Origin: Candidatus Competibacter denitrificans Run_A_D11
Lineage (GTDB): Bacteria > Pseudomonadota > Gammaproteobacteria > Competibacterales > Competibacteraceae
DNA: 64,000 nt
Reading direction: 5' to 3'
NCBI RefSeq assembly: GCF_001051235.1
Contig: NZ_CBTJ020000020.1
Coordinates: 186,001 to 250,000, forward strand
The position numbers and the translations under genes are program-made. The stretch's first letter is position 1. Each line of letters opens with the position of its first letter. The notes under the pieces are model-generated. The model saw nothing but the letters and a program-made list of their open reading frames with translations. It searched no databases and was not told the DNA's origin. Below, one piece after another: positions 56,599-64,000 of the stretch.

Positions 56599-57687
56599 TT
56601 ATACCATTTCACCTAAGGTGCCGTGGGCAAGATGAAACGTCCGCGCCTCGCTCCAAGCGGCGGCATCCAGCAAGCTAGGTTCTATCGCCGTGACAAATAG
56701 CTGGCTATCCAGCGCTGCTAAAGCTCCCATCACCCGTAGCCGGTTGCCAGGATCAAGTTCTGCCGGCAAATCATCGATCAACAGGATGCAGGCATCCCCG
56801 GCGTGGCGTCGATACAGTTCGGCTTGTGCCAATAGCAAGGCGATGATCAGCAGCTTTTGCTGACCACGCGACAGCGCCTCAGCTGGCGAGCGTCCGGCGA
56901 TCTGAATGCGGAAATCCGCCCGATGCGGGCCAAGCCGAGTATGGCCCTGTTGGCGATCTTGCTGACGACTGGCCTGCAACCACTCCACCAAATGCCGCTC
57001 AGACGGCTCTAGAGGCCAGCCACGGCGATAATCGACCCTAACCCTCCCTAGCAGAAGGGTCGAATCCACCAGGGGCTGTAAGGCCCCTTCTAGCGCCTTA
57101 CAGAAGGCTTCGCGCAGCCGGTCGAGAATCGTAGCTGCCACGGTCAATTCACCGTCCCAGGCAGCCACCACCCGATCAGGGGAACCAGCGCGTAAGGCGG
57201 CATTGCGATGGCGCAAGGCCGCAGCGTAGCGGCGCCAGCTTTCGAGAAACGTGGCCTCGGCGTGGAAAAGCCCCCAATCCATGAAGCGGCGCCGTACTTG
57301 CGGACCCTCTTCGAGCAAGCGGTGACTATCGGGATTCAACAGCAAAACCGGCACTTGTCGAGCCAGATCGGCCAACGAATGGGTTGGCACCCCATCGACA
57401 CGGGCACTCAACTCACGCGGTGTCCGCTCAATGCCAACCGGAATTCGCCGCCCGTTACCGCTGGCCATCATCGCCACAATTCGGAAGAATTCAGCGTTGG
57501 TCCCGATCAATTCACGCGGCTGCCGGGCGCGAAACGAGCGTCCGCGCCCCAGAAAATACAATGCTTCCAGCAGGCTGGTCTTGCCGGAAGCATTCGGGCC
57601 GATCACCAGATTCAGGCGAGCAGCACACGGTAGGACAAGCCGTTCCAGATTGCGAAACCCGGTGATGTCAAGCGAGGCAACCCGCAT
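56599..57687 (-). CDS. recF: DNA replication and repair protein RecF
   Basis: A 362-residue RecF: Walker A GPNASGKTSLLEALYFLGRG (about 30-49), the signature region LSRGQQKLLIIALLLAQAEL and Walker B DACILLIDDLPAELD. It loads RecA at gaps together with RecO and RecR. It lies 12 bases after dnaN and 36 before gyrB. The order and spacing are classical for the origin region. Confidence 0.98.
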   Translation of the reverse strand: MRVASLDITGFRNLERLVLPCAARLNLVIGPNASGKTSLLEALYFLGRGRSFRARQPRELIGTNAEFFRIVAMMASGNGRRIPVGIERTPRELSARVDGVPTHSLADLARQVPVLLLNPDSHRLLEEGPQVRRRFMDWGLFHAEATFLESWRRYAAALRHRNAALRAGSPDRVVAAWDGELTVAATILDRLREAFCKALEGALQPLVDSTLLLGRVRVDYRRGWPLEPSERHLVEWLQASRQQDRQQGHTRLGPHRADFRIQIAGRSPAEALSRGQQKLLIIALLLAQAELYRRHAGDACILLIDDLPAELDPGNRLRVMGALAALDSQLFVTAIEPSLLDAAAWSEARTFHLAHGTLGEMV

Positions 57688-57699
57688 CCGCAGCGAGAT

Positions 57700-58797
57700 T
57701 TACAGCCGCATGGGCATGATGACGTGCTTGCTGTTGCCGCCCTCGCTTTCCTCGATCAGGCAGCTACTGCCAGCATCGTTGAAAGACAGCTTGGCCAGTT
57801 CACCACCCAGCGCACCCAATGCATCGAGCAGATAGCTGACGTTAAAACCGATTTCCAGAGGACCGCCGCTGTAGTTGATTTCGATTTCTTCCTCAGCTTC
57901 CTCTTGGTCCGAGTTTTGCGCTTGTGCGCGGAGCGTCCAGTCTTCCAACTGGAGGCGAATCCCTTGCGTCTTATCGTCCAGCACGATACCCGCCCGCGCC
58001 AAGGCACCGCGCAATACCATGCGATCAGCGATCATGGTCCGGCCAGGATCGCGTGGGATGACCCGCTGATACTCTGGGAACTTGCCATCGATCAGTTTGG
58101 ACGTCAGCCGGATGTCACCCATGGCCGCCTGGATATGATTGGCGCCGAGCGCCAGCATCACCTCGGCCTCGCTGTCGGCTAAAAGCCGCATCAGTTCCAA
58201 AACCCCCTTGCGGGGTACGATCACTTGGCGGTGCTCGGCGTCTACCGCAATGGGTAGTTCCTGAAAGGCTAGCCGATGACCGTCGGTAGCGACGACCCGC
58301 AACGTACCCGAACCCACCTCCAGCAGCAACCCGTTCAGGTAGTAACGCACATCCTGCTGGGCCATGGCGAAGTGCGTGCGCTCGATCAAACCGCGCAATG
58401 TTCTCTGCGCCAGGGGAATCCCCTGGTCGAATGGCAAATCTTCCAGGGTGGGAAAATCGGTAGCCGGCAACGTCACCAGGGTAAATCGGCTACGGCCGCA
58501 GCGCACGACCGCCTTCTCCCCTTCCACGCCGAGCACCACCGTCGCATCCTCCGGCAACGCCCGCAGAATGTCGTGCAGCTTCCGGGCGGGCAGCGTGATT
58601 TCACCCGGTGTCTCGACCGGCAGTTCGATGCGAACCGATAGCTCTACTTCCAGATCGGTGGCGGTCAAGGTAAGTTCACGTCCGGTGGCTGACAGCAGGA
58701 CGTTACTGAGGATCGGCAGGGTTTGACGGCGTTCGACCGCGCCAATCACTTGTTGGAGCGGTTTGAGCAAATGCTCACGCTTAGCTTCCAGTTTCAT
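57700..58797 (-). CDS. dnaN: DNA polymerase III beta sliding clamp
   Basis: A 365-residue clamp. ATG 58797 has GGGAGAA directly upstream and gives MKLEAKREHLLKPLQQVIGAVERRQTLPILSNVLL, the standard N-terminus; an upstream in-frame extension lacks a ribosome site. The three repeated clamp domains are visible, ending in the typical VIMPMRL. Unusually for many gammaproteobacteria it is separated from dnaA by 564 bases that contain the DnaA-box array. Confidence 0.98.
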   Translation of the reverse strand: MKLEAKREHLLKPLQQVIGAVERRQTLPILSNVLLSATGRELTLTATDLEVELSVRIELPVETPGEITLPARKLHDILRALPEDATVVLGVEGEKAVVRCGRSRFTLVTLPATDFPTLEDLPFDQGIPLAQRTLRGLIERTHFAMAQQDVRYYLNGLLLEVGSGTLRVVATDGHRLAFQELPIAVDAEHRQVIVPRKGVLELMRLLADSEAEVMLALGANHIQAAMGDIRLTSKLIDGKFPEYQRVIPRDPGRTMIADRMVLRGALARAGIVLDDKTQGIRLQLEDWTLRAQAQNSDQEEAEEEIEINYSGGPLEIGFNVSYLLDALGALGGELAKLSFNDAGSSCLIEESEGGNSKHVIMPMRL

Positions 58798-58920
58798 GAA
58801 TTCTCCCATTGCGTTGGCAGGCCCGCAGCCTCGATCCAGGGCCACTAATTCCTGACTATAGCCAGGGGTTAAAAAATTTTTCTTCCCGTTAGCCTAGGTT
58901 TCTCGGCTCTTCCTAATTAG

Positions 58921-59351
58921 TAAAAATCTTTTCTTATATATATAAAAGATTATTATTATTAGGGAACCGATTTTCTGTGGATAACTTTTTTTATTTTTAT
59001 AGATTCAATGGATTGGAAGATTTTTTCCTGTGGATAAGTCTGTGGATAAAATGTGGATAAGTCGGTTTTCCTGTGGATAACTTTTTAGGGGCAAAAAGTT
59101 ATCCACACAGTTATCCACAGATTTTGGTGAGTTATCCACAGAAATGGCAAAGTTATCCACAGAGTTATCCACAGGGTATTTTTAGGTCTTTTTCGAACTA
59201 CAGCCAATATCTTGCAAAAAAGTGTGTTTTTGACACGGTTAATTTCTCAACCCCTCTATTTTATTAAATATTTTTTACATTTTATAGACAATTATATGAC
59301 ATAAAAATCTCGCCAAAAAGTTATTCCACTTATCCACAGGACTTATCCACA
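58921..59351. other. chromosomal replication origin (oriC) with twelve DnaA boxes
   Basis: Exact boxes: TGTGGATAA at 58976, 59029, 59041, 59052 and 59072; TTATCCACA at 59099, 59111, 59132, 59153, 59165, 59330 and 59343. All of the first group point one way and all of the second the other way. The central pair lies in a perfect inverted repeat (59072-59107, arms of 15 bases). An A/T-rich stretch with repeated ATT triplets (58921-58962) is the likely unwinding element, with a second A/T-rich tract at about 59236-59315. Confidence 0.93.
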
Positions 59352-59361
59352 GGCCATATCG

Positions 59362-60723
59362 CTAGTTGGTCAGTGTTCCAATCAGATTGGTGTAATCATC
59401 GCGAATATCTGGGTCACGATGCTGGAGTTCACGAATCTTACGACAGGCGTGTAGCACAGTGGTGTGATCGCGCCCACCGAACGCCTCACCGATATCCGGC
59501 AGGCTCAGGGCGGTAAGTTCTTTGGTTATGGCCATCGCCATTTGCCGGGGTCGTGACAGGGTGCGTAACCGACTGTTCGACAGCAAATCGCTGACAGGAA
59601 TCTTGTAGTAATCAGCCACGGTCTTCTGAATGTTCTCAATGGTGACCAGCTTATCTTGCAAGGTCAGCAGATCGCTGAGCGCTTCCTTGGCAAAGCCCAG
59701 GGTGATGGCTTTACCGGTGAACTGGGCATTGGCATAGACACGCCGCAGCGCCCCTTCCAGCTCGCGGACATTGGAGCGGATACGCTGAGCGATGAAAAAA
59801 GCCACCTCGTCTGGTAGCACCAACTGCGCCTGCTCGGCTTTGCTTTTGAGAATCGCAACCCGTGTTTCCAGCTCTGGTGGCTCGATAGCGACGGTCAGTC
59901 CAGAGCCAAAGCGGGATTTCAGTCGATCTTCCAGTCCGGCGACTTCTTTGGGATAGCGGTCACACGTTAGAATGACTTGTTGGCGACTTTCCAATAAGCT
60001 ATTGAAAGTGTAAAAAAATTCTTCCTGAGATCGCTCTTTGCCTGCCAGAAACTGCACGTCATCGATCAGCAAGGCGTCCAAGGATCGATAGCGGCGTTTG
60101 AATTCATTGATGGCGTTGTGTTGCAGCGAACGCACCATATCGGCAACGAAATACTCGCAGTTTTGAAAAACGATCTGCGCATCTGGATTGCGCTCGCGCA
60201 GCATGTTGCCGACCGCGTGGATGAGATGAGTCTTGCCCAAGCCGGTGCCACCGTAGATGAACAGGGGGTTATAGGCTCGGCCGGGATTTTCGGTGACTTG
60301 CAGGCAGGCGGCGCGGGCAATCTGATTAGAGTTGCCTTCAACGAAGGTCTCAAAGGTGAAATCCGGGTTGAGAATCCCGCTTTTCAGCAGTTCGCCACCA
60401 TGGATAGTGGGTTGGGCAGCCGGCCCCTCCTCCAGAGGCTCTGCTGCGCTTTCCGTCACCGCTTCGTCTATCAGCACGCCACTGCCGATTTCCAGGAGCA
60501 CCGGCGTAGGCTGCTCCGGGTTGATGCGTTCCAGCACCGCTTGAATTTGTGCCAGATGGTGCTTCTTGACCCAATCGAGCACAAAGCGATTTGGGGCAAG
60601 AAGCCGTAGAGCATCGCCTTCCTGCCGACCATGCAGCGGTCTGATCCAAGTGCTGAGTTGTTGCTCGGACAGTTCGCGTTCCAGGCATTCCAGACAAGAT
60701 TTCCACAACGCTTGGTCCACCAA
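59362..60723 (-). CDS. dnaA: chromosomal replication initiator DnaA
   Basis: A 453-residue DnaA: domain I ([24 protein letters not shown]), a variable linker (about 85-115), the AAA+ domain with Walker [17 protein letters not shown] and Walker [13 protein letters not shown], and domain IV with the box-binding signature [15 protein letters not shown]. Its stop is 11 bases from the nearest DnaA box. It is divergent from rpmH. A near-consensus box (CTATCCACA) at about 60777 in its promoter region suggests self-control. Confidence 0.99.
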   Translation of the reverse strand: MVDQALWKSCLECLERELSEQQLSTWIRPLHGRQEGDALRLLAPNRFVLDWVKKHHLAQIQAVLERINPEQPTPVLLEIGSGVLIDEAVTESAAEPLEEGPAAQPTIHGGELLKSGILNPDFTFETFVEGNSNQIARAACLQVTENPGRAYNPLFIYGGTGLGKTHLIHAVGNMLRERNPDAQIVFQNCEYFVADMVRSLQHNAINEFKRRYRSLDALLIDDVQFLAGKERSQEEFFYTFNSLLESRQQVILTCDRYPKEVAGLEDRLKSRFGSGLTVAIEPPELETRVAILKSKAEQAQLVLPDEVAFFIAQRIRSNVRELEGALRRVYANAQFTGKAITLGFAKEALSDLLTLQDKLVTIENIQKTVADYYKIPVSDLLSNSRLRTLSRPRQMAMAITKELTALSLPDIGEAFGGRDHTTVLHACRKIRELQHRDPDIRDDYTNLIGTLTN

Positions 60724-60903
60724 CGATCCTCCTTACAATGGGGAAGAAATAAATCAGTCTAATGGGTTAAGGCCTATCTATCCACAGCGCTGCGCGCACA
60801 GATTTTTGAGAACACTTGACAAAATTGCCTCTCAATCAGTAATTTTGCCGTTTTCATTAAACAGCGCAATCTGTTTCATCTCGCACCGTTTTAAGGAATC
60901 GCC
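60724..60903. promoter_or_regulatory. divergent dnaA/rpmH promoter region
   Basis: The 180 bases hold TTGACA (60816-60821) as a likely -35 box for rpmH, with a weak TAATTT at 60840 as -10. A one-mismatch DnaA box (CTATCCACA) lies at about 60777. An AAGGA site precedes the rpmH ATG. Confidence 0.55.
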
Positions 60904-61038
60904 ATGAAGCGAACGTTCCAGCCCAGTATCATTCACCGCAAGCGCACGCACGGTTTTCGCGCCCGGATGGCCACCAAGGGTGGTCGCCTCGTCCTCAAAG
61001 CGCGCCGCGCCAAGGGTCGCGCTCGTTTAGCACCCTGA
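60904..61038 (+). CDS. rpmH: 50S ribosomal protein bL34
   Basis: A 44-residue protein ([20 protein letters not shown]... [16 protein letters not shown]), the standard bL34 with its very basic tail. It is preceded by AAGGAATCGCC as ribosome site. Its stop codon TGA (61036-61038) overlaps a CTG at 61035 that probably starts rnpA. Confidence 0.99.
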   Translation: MKRTFQPSIIHRKRTHGFRARMATKGGRLVLKARRAKGRARLAP

Positions 61039-61406
61039 ACGCTGCGGCCGGCGACGCGCGTTTTCCGCGTCGCGCCCGGCTGACCGGCCGACAGGCTTTT
61101 GCCGGCGTCTTCGCCCAGCCTAGCAAATCCAGCGACCGTTATTTTACCGTGCTCACCCGACCCAACGAGTTGGGCTATCCACGCTTGGGTTTAGCGGTTT
61201 CTCGCAAGGTCGCCAAATCGGCTGTGGCACGCAACCGGTTGAAGCGGATCGGACGTGAAAGCTTTCGGCGCCACCAGCGCGATCTCGGCGGCTTGGATTG
61301 TGTGCTGCTGGGTCGATCCGGCGCGAGCGAGCAGGATAACGCAGTGCTGTTCGCCTCGTTGGAGCGGCACTGGCGGAGATTCGCACAATTATGCGCTCCC
61401 TGCTGA
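61035..61406 (+). CDS. rnpA: ribonuclease P protein component, probable CTG start
   Basis: The P protein that helps the RNase P RNA process tRNA 5' ends. The conserved N-terminal part ([67 protein letters not shown]) lies in one open frame, but between the upstream TAA (60858) and 61149 there is no ATG, GTG or TTG. CTG 61035 overlaps the rpmH stop as CTGA and gives 123 residues, the usual size. Starting at GTG 61149 would remove the first beta/alpha elements. The start codon is therefore inferred. Confidence 0.85.
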   Translation: MNAAAGDARFPRRARLTGRQAFAGVFAQPSKSSDRYFTVLTRPNELGYPRLGLAVSRKVAKSAVARNRLKRIGRESFRRHQRDLGGLDCVLLGRSGASEQDNAVLFASLERHWRRFAQLCAPC

Positions 61407-61621
61407 TTGCGCTGATTCGCGTCTATCAGATCGTTCTAAGCCCGTTAATGGGCAACCATTGCCGTTTTTATCCGAGCTGCTCGCAGTATGCTCGTGAAGC
61501 CATTGAGTCTCACGGCGTCGCGCGTGGTGTAGGGCTGGCCATTCGGCGCGTGTTGCGCTGTCATCCCTGGCATCCGGGCGGCGTCGATCCTGTTCCCGAA
61601 CCTTCCCCGAAGGACCGTTGA
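61391..61621 (+). CDS. yidD: membrane protein insertion efficiency factor YidD
   Basis: A 76-residue protein of the YidD family: [35 protein letters not shown], with the three conserved cysteines and the PSCSQY motif, and [17 protein letters not shown]. It is amphipathic, sits on the inner membrane and helps YidC insertion. It overlaps the rnpA end by 16 bases and shares one base with the yidC start. Confidence 0.97.
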   Translation: MRSLLIALIRVYQIVLSPLMGNHCRFYPSCSQYAREAIESHGVARGVGLAIRRVLRCHPWHPGGVDPVPEPSPKDR

Positions 61622-63414
61622 TGGAAAACCAACGTTTGATTCTATTCGCGGCCTTGATGTTCATCGTATTTCTGCTCTGGCAGAACTGGATGGAATTTCA
61701 GGCTAAAAAGCATCCGCCACCCACGCCGGCGGTGGCCACCGCGCCGGCCGGTTCTGCTGGAACTAGCGGCGCTTTGGCGCCTATCCCAGGCCAGGATATA
61801 CCAACTGCTGCGCCGGGAGCCGGTGCGGTGCCTAGCCCACAAGCCCTCAGCGGCGGGCAACGTGTGCAGGTGACCACCGATCTGTTTGCCATTGAAATCG
61901 ACACGGTCGGTGGTGATCTGCGGCACGCCGGTTTGCGCACCTATCCAGATTCGGTCCAACATCCCGATCAACCGTTTGCCTTACTGAAAGACACGGGTCC
62001 AGATTTGTTTATCGCGCAGTCTGGTTTGGTGGCGTTGAACAACGGCCCGGCGCCTAATCATTACGCTACGTTCGTGCCTGAGCAAACCGAGTATCGTTTG
62101 GCGGATGGCCAGGATACGCTACCGGTGCGGCTAACCTGGTCGGACCCTGCCGGCCTCAAGGTGGTCAAGACCTATACATTTCACCGGGGCAGCTTTCTGA
62201 TCGAATTGAATCAGCGAGTCGAGAACGGTAGCCCCAACGAGTGGCAAGGTGGTCAGTATCGGCAGTTTCAGCGCACGCCGCCGAAAGCTGTTAGCAGCTA
62301 TTTTGGCAGTGGCGTGGTGACCTACACCGGGGCTGTGATTTCCACGCCACAACAGCGCTATGAAAAAATTGCCTTCGATCAGATTACCAAGCAAGAGCTG
62401 AATCAGCCGGTCAAGGACGGCTGGGTTGCCATGATCCAGCATTATTTTTTGGGTGCGTGGGTTCCCAATCCTGGGGAAACCGAAGATTTTTATACCAAAT
62501 CGGTTGGTGGCAATCGCTATTTAGTGGGAATGCGCGGTGCCATGCAGACGGTACCGCCCGGTGCGACCGGCGATTTTCACACGCGCTTGTATGTCGGGCC
62601 AAAGCTGCCAGATGTGTTGGAAAAAGTGGCCCTTAACCTGCAACTGACCGTTGATTACGGTGTGCTGACTATCATCGCCGAGCCGCTGTTTTGGTTGCTA
62701 AAAGCGATTCACTGGGTCGTTGGCAACTGGGGCTGGGCCATCATTTTCCTCACGATTCTGATCAAGTTGGCGTTTTACAAGCTTTCCGAGACTAGCTACC
62801 GTTCCATGGCGAATATGCGGCGACTGGCGCCGGAATTGAGCCGGCTTAAGGAACTGTACGGCGACGACAAGCAGAAAATGAATGAAGCGATGATGGGGCT
62901 GTACAAGAAGGAAAAGGTAAACCCGCTCGGCGGATGCTTACCGATCCTGGTACAGATTCCCGTCTTTATTGCACTCTATTGGGTATTGGTAGAGAGCGTG
63001 CAGTTGCGCCAGGCGCCGTTCATGCTCTGGATCAAGGACATGTCGATTCCTGACCCGTACTACGTGCTGCCGCTGATCATGGGTGTGACGATGTTCATTC
63101 AGCAAAAGCTGAGTCCGGCTCCACCCGATCCGGTGCAAGCCAAGGTGATGATGGCCTTGCCGGTGGTGTTTACCTTCATGTTTTTGTGGTTCCCGGCCGG
63201 CTTGGTGCTGTATTGGGTGGTCAACAATATGCTGTCCATCGCCCAGCAGTGGGTTATCACCAAGCGAGTGGAGTCTGGAGCCGACGCTGCTGCGCTGAAA
63301 GCCAAAGAAAAAGCCGGAATCAGCTCCGGGTTAGGCGAACAAGCTAAGAAGCTGATCTCTCTAGCGAAGCAAGCCTTGCCGGAGCAGAAAACTCCAAATA
63401 AGCGCAAGAAATAA
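61621..63414 (+). CDS. yidC: membrane protein insertase YidC
   Basis: A 597-residue YidC of the long gram-negative type: N-terminal helix (RLILFAALMFIVFLLWQNW), a periplasmic beta-domain (about 60-340) after a low-complexity Ala/Pro linker, and the conserved insertase core (LFWLLKAIHWVVGNWGWAII, LGGCLPILVQIPVFIALYWVL, PDPYYVLPLIMGVTMFIQQKL). The tail is basic (QKTPNKRKK) and could touch ribosomes. ATG 61621 overlaps the yidD stop. Confidence 0.98.
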   Translation: MENQRLILFAALMFIVFLLWQNWMEFQAKKHPPPTPAVATAPAGSAGTSGALAPIPGQDIPTAAPGAGAVPSPQALSGGQRVQVTTDLFAIEIDTVGGDLRHAGLRTYPDSVQHPDQPFALLKDTGPDLFIAQSGLVALNNGPAPNHYATFVPEQTEYRLADGQDTLPVRLTWSDPAGLKVVKTYTFHRGSFLIELNQRVENGSPNEWQGGQYRQFQRTPPKAVSSYFGSGVVTYTGAVISTPQQRYEKIAFDQITKQELNQPVKDGWVAMIQHYFLGAWVPNPGETEDFYTKSVGGNRYLVGMRGAMQTVPPGATGDFHTRLYVGPKLPDVLEKVALNLQLTVDYGVLTIIAEPLFWLLKAIHWVVGNWGWAIIFLTILIKLAFYKLSETSYRSMANMRRLAPELSRLKELYGDDKQKMNEAMMGLYKKEKVNPLGGCLPILVQIPVFIALYWVLVESVQLRQAPFMLWIKDMSIPDPYYVLPLIMGVTMFIQQKLSPAPPDPVQAKVMMALPVVFTFMFLWFPAGLVLYWVVNNMLSIAQQWVITKRVESGADAAALKAKEKAGISSGLGEQAKKLISLAKQALPEQKTPNKRKK

Positions 63415-63424
63415 TCTGCTCTTC

Positions 63425-63444
63425 CCCTCCCCGTCTGGGGAGGG
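63425..63444. repeat. hairpin after yidC
   Basis: CCCTCCCC-GTCT-GGGGAGGG is a perfect 8-base-pair stem 11 bases after the yidC stop. It lacks a T-run. It may protect the mRNA end or act as a pause site between yidC and mnmE. Confidence 0.5.
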
Positions 63445-63480
63445 TGGTTGCTGAATCATTCTCTAGTCACTTTCGAATTC

Positions 63481-63504
63481 CTCCTCCTCGCAGATGAGGA
63501 GGAG
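63481..63504 (+). promoter_or_regulatory. hairpin that includes the mnmE ribosome-binding site
   Basis: CTCCTCCTC (63481-63489) and GAGGAGGAG (63496-63504) form a perfect 9-base stem around GCAGAT. The right arm is the only Shine-Dalgarno-like sequence before the mnmE ATG at 63516. In the folded state it would be hidden from ribosomes. Confidence 0.65.
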
Positions 63505-63515
63505 CCTTCCGATTT

Positions 63516-64000
63516 ATGACCGATACCATCGCTGCCATCGCCACCCCGCCCGGACAAGGGGGTATCGGTGTCGTGCGCGTATCCGGGCCGTGTAGCACGG
63601 CTATTGCCGAAGCGATCTGTGGTCTGGTGCTAGCCCCTCGGCAGGCGGTTTTGCGCCGCTTCCGCGCCACAGCCGGTGAGATTTTGGATCAAGGAATCGT
63701 CCTGTTTTTTCCTGCGCCACACTCGTTCACTGGCGAGGATGTGGTCGAATTCCAGGGTCACGGTGGGCCGGTCGTGTTGGATTTACTGTTGGCCCGTGTA
63801 TTTGAATTAGGTGCCCGGCCCGCCCGGCCCGGTGAGTTTTCCGAGCGCGCCTTTCTTAACGACAAGCTTGATTTAGCCCAAGCTGAGGCGATTGCTGATC
63901 TAATCGCCAGTGATACCGCTGCGGCTGCGCGGGCCGCGCTCCGTTCTCTGCAAGGTGAATTTTCGCAGCGGGTGAAGGGGTTGGTCGAAAGCTTGGTCAG
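63516..64000 (+). CDS. mnmE: tRNA modification GTPase MnmE, 3' end beyond the window
   Basis: The first 161 codons of MnmE (TrmE), which with MnmG modifies the wobble uridine of several tRNAs. The N-terminal tetrahydrofolate-binding domain is clear: [75 protein letters not shown]. The frame is open to the last base, and the GTPase domain lies outside. It follows yidC by 101 bases, in the classical rpmH-rnpA-yidD-yidC-mnmE order. Confidence 0.97.
   Translation, partial: MTDTIAAIATPPGQGGIGVVRVSGPCSTAIAEAICGLVLAPRQAVLRRFRATAGEILDQGIVLFFPAPHSFTGEDVVEFQGHGGPVVLDLLLARVFELGARPARPGEFSERAFLNDKLDLAQAEAIADLIASDTAAAARAALRSLQGEFSQRVKGLVESLV

Overview
The window is chromosomal DNA of a gammaproteobacterium and carries the replication-origin neighbourhood. 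The order gyrB-recF-dnaN-[DnaA-box array]-dnaA on the minus strand, facing rpmH-rnpA-yidD-yidC-mnmE on the plus strand, is the classical oriC layout. The DUF1820 and DUF1840 proteins, RNase PH/RdgB, YicC, ApaH/FolA, AspS/NudB and the proteobacterial long form of IspG agree with this. GC is moderate to high and coding density is high. A Chromatiales- or Competibacter-like lineage is possible, but that is a guess; the genus cannot be set from the sequence alone.

Layout. 1-9.7 kb: partial ispG, a secreted Ig-like protein, small conserved proteins, DUF1015, a second EF-G (fusA2) and a double glycosyltransferase. 9.7-21.1 kb: signalling and nitrogen genes, namely a small HExxH membrane protein, a large sensor with GGDEF and EAL domains, the urea-binding protein UrtA, a KefB-type antiporter, UreE and a multi-PAS hybrid histidine kinase. 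21.4-24.6 kb: a plastic patch with a decapitated PIN toxin/antitoxin pair, an IS4-family element with a frameshifted transposase, an intact VapBC-type pair behind a near-perfect palindrome, and a cluster of palindromic repeats. 24.6-28.2 kb: purK/purE, nadC and a copper chaperone.

28.3-35.6 kb: a tight run of envelope genes. It holds DUF3108, two GT39/ArnT-like transferases, a PAP2 phosphatase, a flippase-like membrane protein and a PAP2-GT2 fusion, and it looks like one pathway for making a polyprenyl-phosphate sugar and transferring it outside the membrane. 35.6-37.6 kb: HIT protein, metallophosphoesterase, IS5 remnant and a strong terminator. 37.7-45.4 kb: aspS-nudB-mprF-acvB-apaH-folA. 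The mprF-acvB pair should make and hydrolyse aminoacyl-phosphatidylglycerol. 45.4-54.1 kb: nucleotidyltransferase, OpgD-like glucan protein, ABC1 kinase, a hydrolase, RdgB, Rph and YicC.

54.1-64 kb: the origin region. The dnaN-dnaA intergenic segment holds twelve exact 9-mer DnaA boxes in two opposed groups. rnpA has no ATG/GTG/TTG at a sensible position and probably starts at a CTG overlapping the rpmH stop. The mnmE ribosome-binding site lies in one arm of a perfect hairpin.

The strongest candidates for something little described are the envelope cluster with its PAP2-GT2 fusion, the mprF-acvB pair with a repeat-tailed AcvB, and the structured translation starts near the origin. No tRNA, rRNA or CRISPR array was recognised.
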